From DATLYH01 sp035575035 (GTDB lineage Bacteria; Planctomycetota; Planctomycetia; Gemmatales; Gemmataceae), in contig DATLYH010000339.1 of assembly GCA_035575035.1 (NCBI GenBank), forward strand, positions 1 to 64,000: a DNA stretch of 64,000 nt. The letters run 5' to 3'. Positions 25,842 through 34,274 of this stretch are shown in pieces; position 1 is the first letter of the stretch, and every line of letters begins with the position of its first letter. Both the position numbers and the translations under genes were made by a program. Under the pieces are notes generated by a model. That model searched no databases and was not told the DNA's origin. It saw only the letters and a program-made list of their open reading frames with translations.

Positions 25842-28508
25842 CTACGGACTACCGGCCGTCGCCAGGGCCACCAGGTAGGACAGGACCAAGAAGATCCCGA
25901 CGGCGGCCAGGACGAGGAACAGGATGTAACTGCGGATGTACCCCGTCTGGACGGTGCGGAGCCAGCCGCCCACGGCGTAGATCACGTCGGCGGTCAGGTT
26001 GACCAGGCCGTCGATGATGCCCAGGTCGAAGCGCCCCTCGCCACGAGAGACACGCACCGTCACCCGAGCGGAGCCGTCCACGACGCCGTCGATGACGCGG
26101 GTGTCAAAGGCCCGGCACCAGCGGGCGACCACCAGCGCCGGCCGCACCACGATGGCGCTATACAGCTCATCGAAGTACCACTTGTGCCACAGGAAGCGGT
26201 GCACCGCCGGGAACTGCTCCTTCGCCTCGGCCGGGTCGAGGACGCGGTAGTAGTAGGCCAGGGCCGCGAACACGATCCCCAGCAAGACCATCCCCAGCGC
26301 CAGGTTGCCGGCCAGGCCGTGCAACTCGTGCGCCCAGTGCCGCTCGGTCTCATGCACCGGTCGGGCGGTCGGCGCCTCGCTCCGCCGCTCCTCGAAGCCG
26401 GGCCAGGCCTCGTCCTTGTACTCCAAGAGCCCGAACTCGGCGTAGACCGAGGCCGGCTGCGAGTGGTGCTTGTGGTGCTCCAGCCAGCTCGCCTCCGCGT
26501 CCCAGATCGGCCAGCCCCAGGCTACCGTGACGCTGAAGAACGCCAGGATGATCAGCGGCACCGTCATGGTGGCCGGCGACTCGTGGGCGTGCTCATACAC
26601 ATGCTCGTCGCGCGGCTCGCCGGTGAAGGTCAAAAACCACAGGCGGAACATGTAGAACGTGGTGATGCCGGCCGTCACCAAGGGGAGCAGGAAGAGCAGG
26701 CCGTGCTCGGGGTGGACCCGGGCGAAGCCGAGCGCCTGCGCCAGGATAGCATCCTTGCTGTACCAGCCGCTGAACAGCGGAATGCCGGCGATGGTCAGCA
26801 CGCCGACGAGCATGGTAATGGCGGTGATCCGCATCTTCGGATACAGGCCGCCCATCTTCAGCATGTCCTGCTCATGGTGGCAGCCATAGATGACGCTGCC
26901 GGAGCAGAGGAAAAGCAGCGCCTTGAAGAAGGCGTGGGTGATCAGGTGGAACAGGCCGGCCACCCAACCGCCGACGCCCAACGCCAGCATCATGTAGCCG
27001 AGTTGGCTGACCGTCGAGTAGGCCAGCACTTTCTTGATGTCGGTCTGGACGACGGCGATGGTGGCCGCAAGGAACAGAGTGATGCCGCCGGTGTAGGCAA
27101 TCACCAGCCGCGCCTCCGGCGTGAACAAGGGGAAGGCGCGGCCGACCAGGTAGACGCCGGCCGCCACCATGGTCGCGGCGTGGATCAGGGCACTGACCGG
27201 GGTGGGGCCTTCCATGGCGTCGGGCAACCAAACGTGCAGCGGGAACTGGGCCGACTTGCCGACGCAGCCGAGGAAGATGCCCAGCCCGGCGGCCACCAGC
27301 AGCCAGTAGGGCATGTAACCGTACTGGTGCTCCTGGGGGCTGTCGTACACCTGCTCTTCGTAGAAGTAGTCGGGGTTGTCCTTTTTCGTCGGGTCGCGGT
27401 AGGCGGGGCCGCCGTGGAAATGTGACTGGTCACGCGGGAACAGCAGAACCGCCGAGCCGTGGGGGGTGAACTCCATCTCGTGGCCCCCCGCGATCGGCTT
27501 CATCAAGTCGCCGCGGACGACCTGGGCGGCCAGCGGCAGGGCGTGGCCGTGAGTGTCCGCCAACGGCGAGCGGATCTGCTGGAAGATTTCCTGGAAGTTG
27601 AATGTGCCCAGGTAGGTCCAGATGATGAGCAGGCCGATGATGAAGCCGGCGTCGCCGATGCGGTTGGTGACGAATGCTTTGATGGCCGCCGTCGAGGCGC
27701 TGGGCCGTTCGTAGTAGAAGCCGATCAACAGATAGGAACAGATGCCGACCAACTCCCAGCTGATGAACACCTGGAAGAGGTTGTCGGCCAGGACCAGGTT
27801 GAGCATCGAGAAGCAGAACAGCGACAGGAACAGGAAGAACCGCCCGAAGCGGCCGCGGCGGCGCAAGTGGCCCCCCGCGGTGTGGACCTGGTGGTCCTCG
27901 ACAACCGGCTGAAGCTCTTCCCCCATGTAGCCGATGGAGAAGATGAAGATCAGGGTGGAGATGAAGGTCACCATCAGGAACATGATGGTGGTCAGGGTGT
28001 CGATCCGGTAGCCGAGGTAGAAGGCGCTGGCCCGCTCCGGGTCGGCCGCACCGGGGATGCCGATCCGTTCCTTGGAATGGAAATCTCGGCCCCCGAGCCA
28101 GGCCCATTCGATCCGCCCGCTCCAGAGGCCCTCCAGACGGTGCAGCTCCGCCTCCTTCTCCTTCAGCTCGTCGGCCTTGCCGCGCTGGTGGCTCAGCTCG
28201 CCGATCTCATGCCGGAGGTGGTGGATCTGGTGTTCGGTGTCGTGGAAGGTCCGGGCGTGCCAGATGAAGCCGATCAGGCTAAGGACGCACGCCAGGCCGA
28301 TGGCCCCGGTGGCGACGTAGGCGGCGGTCCGGCCCGGCGTGTCGCCACCCAGCAGCCGATAGAGGGCCGACGGCTCCTCGTAGGGGCGGCGCGGCCGGAC
28401 CGCCAGCCGCAAGGCGCCGGCCAGGCCCAGGACCAGGAACGCCAGCAGGGGCAGCAGCGTGGCCGCCACGTACAGCAGGCCGGGGTGATCGAGGAACAGT
28501 TGGAGCAT
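25842..28508 (-). CDS. nuoL: NADH-quinone oxidoreductase subunit L (enlarged)
   Basis: An 888-residue version of the distal proton-pumping subunit, against about 610 in E. coli. Core blocks include WELVGICSYLLIGFYYERPS, KSAQFPLHVWLPDAMEGPTP, KKVLAYSTVSQLGYMMLALG and the C-terminal lateral helix region. Extra sequence includes a coiled-coil-like segment between early helices (about 85-165, DTEHQIHHLRHEIGELSHQR) and a hydrophilic insert at about 310-400 (GGPAYRDPTKKDNPDYFYEE). Part of this shows in nuoM too. It ends 15 bases before the nuoM start. Confidence 0.93.
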   Translation of the reverse strand: MLQLFLDHPGLLYVAATLLPLLAFLVLGLAGALRLAVRPRRPYEEPSALYRLLGGDTPGRTAAYVATGAIGLACVLSLIGFIWHARTFHDTEHQIHHLRHEIGELSHQRGKADELKEKEAELHRLEGLWSGRIEWAWLGGRDFHSKERIGIPGAADPERASAFYLGYRIDTLTTIMFLMVTFISTLIFIFSIGYMGEELQPVVEDHQVHTAGGHLRRRGRFGRFFLFLSLFCFSMLNLVLADNLFQVFISWELVGICSYLLIGFYYERPSASTAAIKAFVTNRIGDAGFIIGLLIIWTYLGTFNFQEIFQQIRSPLADTHGHALPLAAQVVRGDLMKPIAGGHEMEFTPHGSAVLLFPRDQSHFHGGPAYRDPTKKDNPDYFYEEQVYDSPQEHQYGYMPYWLLVAAGLGIFLGCVGKSAQFPLHVWLPDAMEGPTPVSALIHAATMVAAGVYLVGRAFPLFTPEARLVIAYTGGITLFLAATIAVVQTDIKKVLAYSTVSQLGYMMLALGVGGWVAGLFHLITHAFFKALLFLCSGSVIYGCHHEQDMLKMGGLYPKMRITAITMLVGVLTIAGIPLFSGWYSKDAILAQALGFARVHPEHGLLFLLPLVTAGITTFYMFRLWFLTFTGEPRDEHVYEHAHESPATMTVPLIILAFFSVTVAWGWPIWDAEASWLEHHKHHSQPASVYAEFGLLEYKDEAWPGFEERRSEAPTARPVHETERHWAHELHGLAGNLALGMVLLGIVFAALAYYYRVLDPAEAKEQFPAVHRFLWHKWYFDELYSAIVVRPALVVARWCRAFDTRVIDGVVDGSARVTVRVSRGEGRFDLGIIDGLVNLTADVIYAVGGWLRTVQTGYIRSYILFLVLAAVGIFLVLSYLVALATAGSP

Positions 28509-28522
28509 GACCTAACCTATTC

Positions 28523-28561
28523 TTCTCCCCTCTCCCCCATTCCGATGGGGGGAGAGGGGGG
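28523..28561. repeat. Hairpin repeat, family B, between nuoK and nuoL
   Basis: CCCCTCTCCCCCAT and ATGGGGGGAGAGGGG form a nearly perfect stem with a TCCG loop. It may set relative expression of the cistrons or protect mRNA ends. Confidence 0.75.
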
Positions 28562-28567
28562 TAATGA

Positions 28568-28885
28568 CTATCCCTTCAGCTCCTCGGCGGTGTCCACGTC
28601 CACGCTCAGGTGATTGTTGTAGAAGTTAAGCACGATGGCCAGGGCGATGGCGGCCTCGGCGGCGGCCATGACAATGACAAACACGGCAAAGACCTGTCCC
28701 TCGACCTCGAAAGCCGGGTTGAACCGGGCCAAGGCCACAAAGTTGACGTTGGCCCCGTTGAGCACCAGCTCCACGCCCATCAGCACGCCGATGGCGTTCC
28801 GCTTGGTGGCCATGCACAACGCGCCGCAGACAAAGAGCACGGCGCCGAGCAGCAGGTAGTGGTTCAGGCCGATCTCTTCCGTCAT
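28568..28885 (-). CDS. nuoK: NADH-quinone oxidoreductase subunit K
   Basis: A 105-residue, three-helix membrane subunit of complex I. The two membrane Glu residues needed for proton transfer are in GVLMGVELVLNGANVNFVAL and VMAAAEAAIALAIVL. ATG 28885 overlaps the nuoJ stop in an ATGA junction, so translation is coupled. The upstream open frame lies inside nuoJ and was ignored. Confidence 0.94.
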   Translation of the reverse strand: MTEEIGLNHYLLLGAVLFVCGALCMATKRNAIGVLMGVELVLNGANVNFVALARFNPAFEVEGQVFAVFVIVMAAAEAAIALAIVLNFYNNHLSVDVDTAEELKG

Positions 28886-29520
28886 GTGCTCGCTCCTCGT
28901 CGGCGCTTGGCCCGCGCCAGATAAGCCGCCCCGATCAACACCACGAGCAGGTGGACCGACACGATCTCGAACGGCAGCAAATAGCCCATCGGCGTCCGCT
29001 TCGGGGCCCGCTCGGGGGGGATGCCGGTGACCTTGATGGGCGAGCCGTCCTTGTATTGCTTGGGTGTCGCCTCTTGCAGCCCGAGGAAGGCCTCGCCCAG
29101 CACCTCGGTGGACCGCGACGCTTCCGGGGTCGGTGCGGTCTGGGCGCCGGCCTTCTGGAGTTCGACCGGCTTGACGACCGGGTCGATGAGGACACTGACC
29201 GCGATGGCGGCGTACAGCAGCAGCCCGACGACGGCGGCGACGACCCACTCGGCGGCGCCGGTCTTCATGCTGACGAAAGGCTCCTGCGCCGTGAGCATGA
29301 CACCGAAGACCACCAACACCAGAACACCGCCGACATAAACCAACAGCTGCGTGGCCCCGACGAAATCCGCCCCGAGCAGGAAGAAGACGCCGGCCGTGCC
29401 CGCCAGGGCGAACAACAGGAAGGCGGCAGAACGGACGATGTTCTGCGTCACCACCACCGCGATGGCGCTGAGCCCCGTCAGGCCGGCGACCACATAGAAG
29501 AGGAAGGCGTGTAGGCTCAT
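28882..29520 (-). CDS. nuoJ: NADH-quinone oxidoreductase subunit J
   Basis: A 212-residue complex I membrane subunit with five hydrophobic helices. The conserved helix 3 block is visible as GATQLLVYVGGVLVLVVFGV. A polar loop of about 60 residues (KDGSPIKVTGIPPERAPKRT) precedes the last helix. It follows nuoH directly; the nuoI gene that usually lies between H and J is absent here. Confidence 0.93.
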   Translation of the reverse strand: MSLHAFLFYVVAGLTGLSAIAVVVTQNIVRSAAFLLFALAGTAGVFFLLGADFVGATQLLVYVGGVLVLVVFGVMLTAQEPFVSMKTGAAEWVVAAVVGLLLYAAIAVSVLIDPVVKPVELQKAGAQTAPTPEASRSTEVLGEAFLGLQEATPKQYKDGSPIKVTGIPPERAPKRTPMGYLLPFEIVSVHLLVVLIGAAYLARAKRRRGAST

Positions 29521-29530
29521 GATGAACTCG

Positions 29531-29554
29531 TCCGTAGTCCGTAGTCCGTAGTCG
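29531..29554. repeat. Short tandem TCCGTAG repeat
   Basis: Three perfect copies of a 7-base unit (29531-29551) followed by TCGG, in the 46-base gap between nuoJ and nuoH. Function unknown. Confidence 0.7.
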
Positions 29555-29566
29555 GAAGTTGTTTTG

Positions 29567-30802
29567 CTACGAACTGCGAACCATCGACTGCGGGCTCCTC
29601 CAGACGGGGGCCGAGCCGGCCACCGGCAACGTATGCCGCGTGGTGATCAGCTTTACGATCACCGCCAGTACGAACGCCACACAGGCGCCGGCCATCAGGT
29701 ACTTGACGTAAAGCAGCGCCGGCCAGACCGAAACCGCCATCTGCCACAGGCTGATAAGCAGCAGCAGAACGCAGGTAATCGGCAGCAGGTACTTGATGCA
29801 CATCATCATCACCTGGTCGATCCGCAGCCGCGGCAGCGTCCAGCGCACCCAGATCATCACAAAGACCAACAGCCAGCACTTGAAGATGAAGACGATCACA
29901 TTGATGACATTGCCGGCGGCACCGAGCCAGTTGCCGAAGTCGTTCGGAAAAATGCCGACGTGCCAGCCGCCGAGGAAGAGCAGAGTAGCGATGCCGCTGA
30001 TGGCGAACATGCTGCCGTACTCGGCCATGAAGAAGAACGACCAGCGCAGGCCGCTGTACTCGGTGTGGAAGCCAGCCACCAATTCGCTCTCGGCCTCGGC
30101 CAGGTCGAACGGCGCCCGCTTGCAGCTGGCCGTGCCGCAGGTGAAGAAGGTCAAAAAGGCGCAGAAGGTCCACGGGTCATGGAACAGGTACCAGTTCCAG
30201 AACAGGCTGCGCGACTCGTACCAGGGGGTGCCCTCGGGGACGCGGGCGAAGTCGCTGAGGTTCAAGGTGCCGGCCACGATGACCGGGATGAGCACGCTCA
30301 GGGCCCGCGGCACCTCGTAGCTGACGACCTGGGCCGCCTCACGCATGCCGCCGAAGAGCGACCACTTGCTCCCCGAGCCGTAGCCCGCCAGGATGACGCC
30401 GAACACTTCGGTGGAGAGAACCGCCAGCATGAAGAAGACGGCGACGTTCATCGACACCGCCGCCCAGCCGTCGGCGAAAGGAAGCGCAAGGAAGGCCAGA
30501 AAAGCGCCGCTGAAAGCGATGTAGGGGGCGATGCGGAAAAGCATCTGGTCGGCGGCAGCGGGAATGACATCTTCCTTGACCAGCAGCTTGATGCCGTCGG
30601 CGATCCCTTGCAACCAACCGAACTTGCCGCCGACGCGCGTCGGACCAAGCCGGTCCTGGATGCGGCCGGAAACCTTGCGCTCCAGCCAGATGCAGAAGAC
30701 CGCCGACCCGGCTACCAAGCTGACCAGGAGAATGGCCTTGATGACCGCGGCTGTCAGCGGGCCGATCTCCGGGCCGAGGAGGTTCGATAACGACTCCGTC
30801 AC
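29567..30802 (-). CDS. nuoH: NADH-quinone oxidoreductase subunit H
   Basis: A 411-residue complex I subunit that forms the quinone-binding chamber with NuoB and NuoD. Blocks: WLERKVSGRIQDRLGPTRVG, LAGYGSGSKWSLFGGMREAA, KRAPFDLAEAESELVAGFHT and IWVRWTLPRLRIDQVM. It is longer than E. coli NuoH (about 325) because of an extra loop (RVPEGTPWYESRSLFWNWYL) and a C-terminal extension. The start is GTG 30802 with GGAAAGG upstream. It is the first gene of the nuo unit in this window. Confidence 0.93.
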   Translation of the reverse strand: MTESLSNLLGPEIGPLTAAVIKAILLVSLVAGSAVFCIWLERKVSGRIQDRLGPTRVGGKFGWLQGIADGIKLLVKEDVIPAAADQMLFRIAPYIAFSGAFLAFLALPFADGWAAVSMNVAVFFMLAVLSTEVFGVILAGYGSGSKWSLFGGMREAAQVVSYEVPRALSVLIPVIVAGTLNLSDFARVPEGTPWYESRSLFWNWYLFHDPWTFCAFLTFFTCGTASCKRAPFDLAEAESELVAGFHTEYSGLRWSFFFMAEYGSMFAISGIATLLFLGGWHVGIFPNDFGNWLGAAGNVINVIVFIFKCWLLVFVMIWVRWTLPRLRIDQVMMMCIKYLLPITCVLLLLISLWQMAVSVWPALLYVKYLMAGACVAFVLAVIVKLITTRHTLPVAGSAPVWRSPQSMVRSS

Positions 30803-30858
30803 AGTTACGGGCCTTTCCAGGGGTTGGATTGGTCTGTGCAGTTCGCTCGGCGGGCGTT

Positions 30859-30887
30859 ACTCTATGCAGGCGCGGAAGTATCGGCAA
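30859..30887 (-). promoter_or_regulatory. Candidate sigma70-like promoter of the nuo unit
   Basis: Minus strand TTGCCG (30887-30882), 17-base spacer, TAGAGT (30864-30859), about 50 bases before GTG 30802. Both hexamers match 4 of 6 consensus bases. Confidence 0.4.
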
Positions 30888-30933
30888 GCGTTGGGGGCGG
30901 GCAAAAGAAGGCCAGCCGCTTGCGGCTCAGCAA

Positions 30934-30981
30934 CCTCCCCCTCACCCCCGGCCCCTCTCCCCCGCTTCGGGGGAGAGGAGA
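30934..30981. repeat. Hairpin repeat, family B, upstream of scpB
   Basis: CTCCCCCTCACCCCC followed by the stem CCCCTCTCCCCC/GGGGGAGAGG with a short GCTTC loop. It lies in the divergent region between nuoH and scpB. Confidence 0.75.
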
Positions 30982-31006
30982 GCAGAGTTCGGAAGGAAGG
31001 TGGACC

Positions 31007-31669
31007 TTGCTATACGGGCAGATGGGCCGCGGTGTGCTGGCGCGTCCGGGACGGGAACGGCTGCCGCAGAACCGGCCGCTGCCGGCGGTCTACCGCCTGG
31101 GCTGGGAGGGAGCACCGGAGTCGGCCGGGCAGGGCGAGGGGGCCCGTGATCCGCGCACGGCGCTGGTCGAGGCGGCGCTGCTGGCTGCCGACGAGCCCTT
31201 GACGCCGCGCCGCCTGGCCGATGTGGCAGGGCTGGCCGACGCCGCCGAGGCCCGCCGCCTGGTCCGCAAGCTGCAAGCGCTGTATGAGCGCGAGGGAAGT
31301 GCCTTCCAGGTGGAAGAGCTGGCCGGCGGCTATCAGCTGCTGACCCGGCCGGAGTACCATCCGTGGCTGGTGCGGCTCCGCCGCGGCGGCGAGGAGCTGC
31401 GGCTGACCCCGGCCGCCCGCGAGACGCTGACCATCATTGCTTACCGCCAACCGATCATGCGGGCCGACATCGAGGCAATCCGGGGGGTGCAGTGCAGCGA
31501 GGTGCTGCGGCAGTTGATGGAGCGCGGCCTGGTGCGGATCGTCGGCCGGCACGACTCGCTGGGCCGGCCGGTGCTGTACGGGACGACCAAGAAGTTCCTC
31601 CAGTTGTTCGGCCTGCGGAGCCTACGCGATCTACCTCCGGTCCCGGCCACCCAGCGGAGAAATGAATGA
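31007..31669 (+). CDS. scpB: Segregation and condensation protein B
   Basis: About 220 residues with the two winged-helix domains of ScpB, partner of Smc-ScpA in chromosome condensation. Family blocks: LVEAALLAADEPLTPRRLAD, ELAGGYQLLTRPEYHPWL, LTPAARETLTIIAYRQPI, VLRQLMERGLVRIVGRHDSL and GRPVLYGTTKKFLQLFGL. TTG 31007 is preferred because GGAAGGAAGG lies six bases upstream; ATG 31022 is the alternative, with no site at proper distance. The scpA gene is not adjacent. It converges with the next gene. Confidence 0.87.
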   Translation: MLYGQMGRGVLARPGRERLPQNRPLPAVYRLGWEGAPESAGQGEGARDPRTALVEAALLAADEPLTPRRLADVAGLADAAEARRLVRKLQALYEREGSAFQVEELAGGYQLLTRPEYHPWLVRLRRGGEELRLTPAARETLTIIAYRQPIMRADIEAIRGVQCSEVLRQLMERGLVRIVGRHDSLGRPVLYGTTKKFLQLFGLRSLRDLPPVPATQRRNE

Positions 31670-31714
31670 GCTTCGAACCGTGGTGCGGGGGCTTCCATTT
31701 GTCGTATGGGAACT

Positions 31715-32176
31715 TCACTTCCCCGGGCCGCTGCTCTTCAGCTCGAAGGGTGGCAGTTCCTGGGCTTTCTTGTCGATGGTCACGTGGAACGGCGGCTTGT
31801 TCCGGTCGGCGTAGCGGCCCTTCAACCGGTCCCCTTCCCAGAGCGTGGAGATGGGATTGTAGCGCACCGGCCAAGTGATGGTGACATCGTACTCTCCCGC
31901 AGGGACCCCGTCGCCGGTCTCGTAAGTGGAAAGTGTAAACTCTCCGTTCTCGTTGGTCTGAGCATAGGGGGCATACGGCTCGCGGCCGCCGGTGTCCTTG
32001 GGGAAGAAATTGACAAAGGCGTCCTTGGCCGGCTTACCATCGACAAGGACCTTTCCCTTGACCGGATAAACGGGCAAGCGTCCCTTGGTGCCGCAAGAAG
32101 CGAGGGCAACTGTCAGGCCGACCAAACCAGCCAGGAATAACCCGCGTACCGGACGCTTCCAGGCACGCCATTGCAT
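31715..32176 (-). CDS. Transthyretin-like small lipoprotein
   Basis: A 153-residue lipoprotein. The signal peptide has the lipobox in TVALASCGTKG. The mature part is an Ig/transthyretin-like carboxypeptidase-regulatory domain: VKGKVLVDGKPAKDAFVNFF, TNENGEFTLSTYETGDGVPA, GEYDVTITWPVRYNP, and an ending FHVTIDKKAQELPPFEL. ATG 32176 has GAGAGGAG upstream. It lies 93 bases downstream of a DUF1559 gene on the same strand, a pairing repeated at 48.4-49.8 kb. Function unknown; cell-envelope role inferred. Confidence 0.75.
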   Translation of the reverse strand: MQWRAWKRPVRGLFLAGLVGLTVALASCGTKGRLPVYPVKGKVLVDGKPAKDAFVNFFPKDTGGREPYAPYAQTNENGEFTLSTYETGDGVPAGEYDVTITWPVRYNPISTLWEGDRLKGRYADRNKPPFHVTIDKKAQELPPFELKSSGPGK

Positions 32177-32269
32177 TGAAGGTACTCCTCTCGCTTGATC
32201 GGGGGAGGCAGCCAAGGCCCAGTACCAACGGCCAGGGTTCGCTTGGTGCCGAGCGTTGGCCCGGTCCGT

Positions 32270-33256
32270 TTAGAAGTCGGAGGGGACGATATCGCCCTTC
32301 CTCTTGGTGACGAGAAAAGCAAAGGTGCAATGGCTGATCCCAGAACTCAGCATGCGAACAGAGCTGTCAGCCAAGAGCACATTAGCACCGCCGGAGTGGA
32401 AGCTGTAAAGCCCGCGGCCTCGCTCATTGGTGCAGTTGACGACACAGGTTCCCCGTGGCCCCGTACCGTCGAAGAGCGAGCCGGTGAACCAGTTCTCGCC
32501 ATTGAGCGCGTCGCCCCAGCCCGCGCCGCTGAATTGCTGGTCCGGCGTTCCTCTCCTGCCCGCTCGCCACAACTGTGGCCGGCCAGCAAGTTCGGCGATC
32601 ATCATGGTACTGGAAGTACCGTCGGTGATCTCAAGGATGCGAACACCCTTGATGCGGTCGTTCACTGTTTGCGGCGTTTCGGCCGCCAGCACTCCGTCGC
32701 GGAAGCTCCCGGCCCCATCGGGCAAAGAAGCAAAGCAGGCATTCAGAGTATTTTCCCGGACGCCGGTGGTCACGGTGTAATCAGCGGCCGAGGCGGTCCA
32801 CCTCAACGGGGTCGAGCCCCACGTCGGTATGAAGGCATTTCCCGGGATAGGACCATCGGTGTAGATTCGATTTTGCTGGGGGGTGGCCGGACACTGGAAT
32901 ACCTTCAGGTGAGTCTGGATGACCACTGCATTGGTCGCGCTGCCGATCGGCGCTTTCAAGTCATAGTTCTTGTACAAATTGTCCTGTTCTAGATAGGGCA
33001 AGAGGTAGATGGCCCACGAGTGGGCTACAGGAGGAGGAGTGAGTACCGCAATGTAGGCGGGCGGGAAAACCTGGTAGTTGCTCTCGTAGTTGTGCAAGGC
33101 AACCCCGATCTGCCGGAGGTTGTTGGAGCACTGCGTCTTGGCGGCCGCATCGCGCACCTTCTGCACGGCGGGGAGCAGCAGGGCGATAAGCACGGCAATA
33201 ATGGCGATTACCACCAACAGCTCGATCAACGTGAACGCACTCCGCTTTCGGGACAT
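32270..33256 (-). CDS. DUF1559 pseudopilin-like protein
   Basis: A 328-residue protein starting MSRKRSAFTLIELLVVIAII, a type IV prepilin N-terminus: a prepilin peptidase would cut before the Phe and the hydrophobic helix would anchor the product. The remainder is the planctomycete DUF1559 domain, with KVRDAAAKTQCSNNLRQIGV and the late GLYSFHSGGANVLLADSSVR. The residue before Phe is Ala rather than the usual Gly. The molecular role is unknown. Its downstream neighbour is a small lipoprotein gene. Confidence 0.87.
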   Translation of the reverse strand: MSRKRSAFTLIELLVVIAIIAVLIALLLPAVQKVRDAAAKTQCSNNLRQIGVALHNYESNYQVFPPAYIAVLTPPPVAHSWAIYLLPYLEQDNLYKNYDLKAPIGSATNAVVIQTHLKVFQCPATPQQNRIYTDGPIPGNAFIPTWGSTPLRWTASAADYTVTTGVRENTLNACFASLPDGAGSFRDGVLAAETPQTVNDRIKGVRILEITDGTSSTMMIAELAGRPQLWRAGRRGTPDQQFSGAGWGDALNGENWFTGSLFDGTGPRGTCVVNCTNERGRGLYSFHSGGANVLLADSSVRMLSSGISHCTFAFLVTKRKGDIVPSDF

Positions 33257-33536
33257 GGTGGCTCCTTTCGTGCAGGATGCCCGAGTATGACGAGAAATAT
33301 GTCACCGTGTTTGACAGGAGGTGATTCGCTTGCTACCCATCCAGCAATCATGGCTAAAGAGGCCATTTGCAATTACTTGATTTCAATTGTCAGCGACCTG
33401 CACCCAGGGTAGAATGCTACCTCATCAGTGTCAAGTAGATTCCCGGAATGAGCCGACCAGCGGTCTTACCCTCTTCTCCGGGTAATGCCGCGGACAGGCT
33501 AGTCCGGCGCAACAGTTGTCCAGGCTCCGGCCCACG

Positions 33537-34253
33537 ATGATGCCTCGCACCTCTGCCAAGCAGACCGCCCGCTCGCCCCGCGCTAACCGGAACGGCAGTC
33601 AGCCCGTGCCGCGGCGCAGCGGTAGTGCCTCGGCCCGTGTCTACGAGGCGCTCCGTGAGCAAATCCTGGCCGGCGACCTCCCGGCCGGCACACACCTCAG
33701 CCAGCAGGCTTTGGCTGTGGCAATGAAGACAAGCAATGGCCCGGTGATCAGCGCCCTCCGCCGTCTGGCTTACGAGGGATTGGTGATCCACAAGCCCGGC
33801 CAGGGCTGTCGGGTCTGCGACTGGAGCCAGGAGAAGTGTGAGGACCTGCTGACCGTGCGGCGGGCGCTGGAAACGGAGGCGGCCCGGTTGGCCGCCCGTC
33901 GGGCTGGGCCCGAGGACCTCGAGCGGCTGCGGGGGATCGTTGCGCGCATGGCAGAGATGGTCCGACAAGGCCGGCGCGACGGAGCTGACGCCATCGACGT
34001 GGAGTTTCACGTAGCTGTCGCCCGGCTGACGCGCAGCCCCGGGCTCATCGAGGCGCTGGGCCGCTGCCACTTGCAAGAGTTGGTTCGTCGTCGGCTGGCC
34101 GCCAATGCCCGCTTCGGCGATTTCGAAAACCTTGCCGTTAACCATCAACGGCTGGTGGATGCCATCGCCTCCGGCGACCCCGATGCCGCCGGCCGGGCCA
34201 TGCACCTCCACCTGACCCCTCGAAGTTCGTCCGCGCCGGTGACGGACAGTTGA
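33537..34253 (+). CDS. GntR-family transcriptional regulator (FadR/FCD type)
   Basis: A 238-residue DNA-binding regulator. The N-terminal winged helix (about 30-100) has VYEALREQILAGDLPAGTHL and the GntR helix SNGPVISALRRLAYEGLVIH. The C-terminal FCD ligand-binding helical bundle (about 110-230) has EDLLTVRRALETEAARLAAR and IDVEFHVAVARLTRSPGLIE. Such proteins repress genes for carboxylate or sugar-acid use. ATG 33537 or 33540 is likely; no strong ribosome binding site is seen. Its target is not clear from the neighbours. Confidence 0.83.
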   Translation: MMPRTSAKQTARSPRANRNGSQPVPRRSGSASARVYEALREQILAGDLPAGTHLSQQALAVAMKTSNGPVISALRRLAYEGLVIHKPGQGCRVCDWSQEKCEDLLTVRRALETEAARLAARRAGPEDLERLRGIVARMAEMVRQGRRDGADAIDVEFHVAVARLTRSPGLIEALGRCHLQELVRRRLAANARFGDFENLAVNHQRLVDAIASGDPDAAGRAMHLHLTPRSSSAPVTDS

Positions 34254-34274
34254 TCGATACCAACGAGCCAGCCG

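Noticed and set aside
33309..33380. Short frame after AGGAGGTGATTCGC with TTG start
   Set aside because: Only about 15 codons, in the leader of divergent genes, with no recognisable leader-peptide or attenuator structure.
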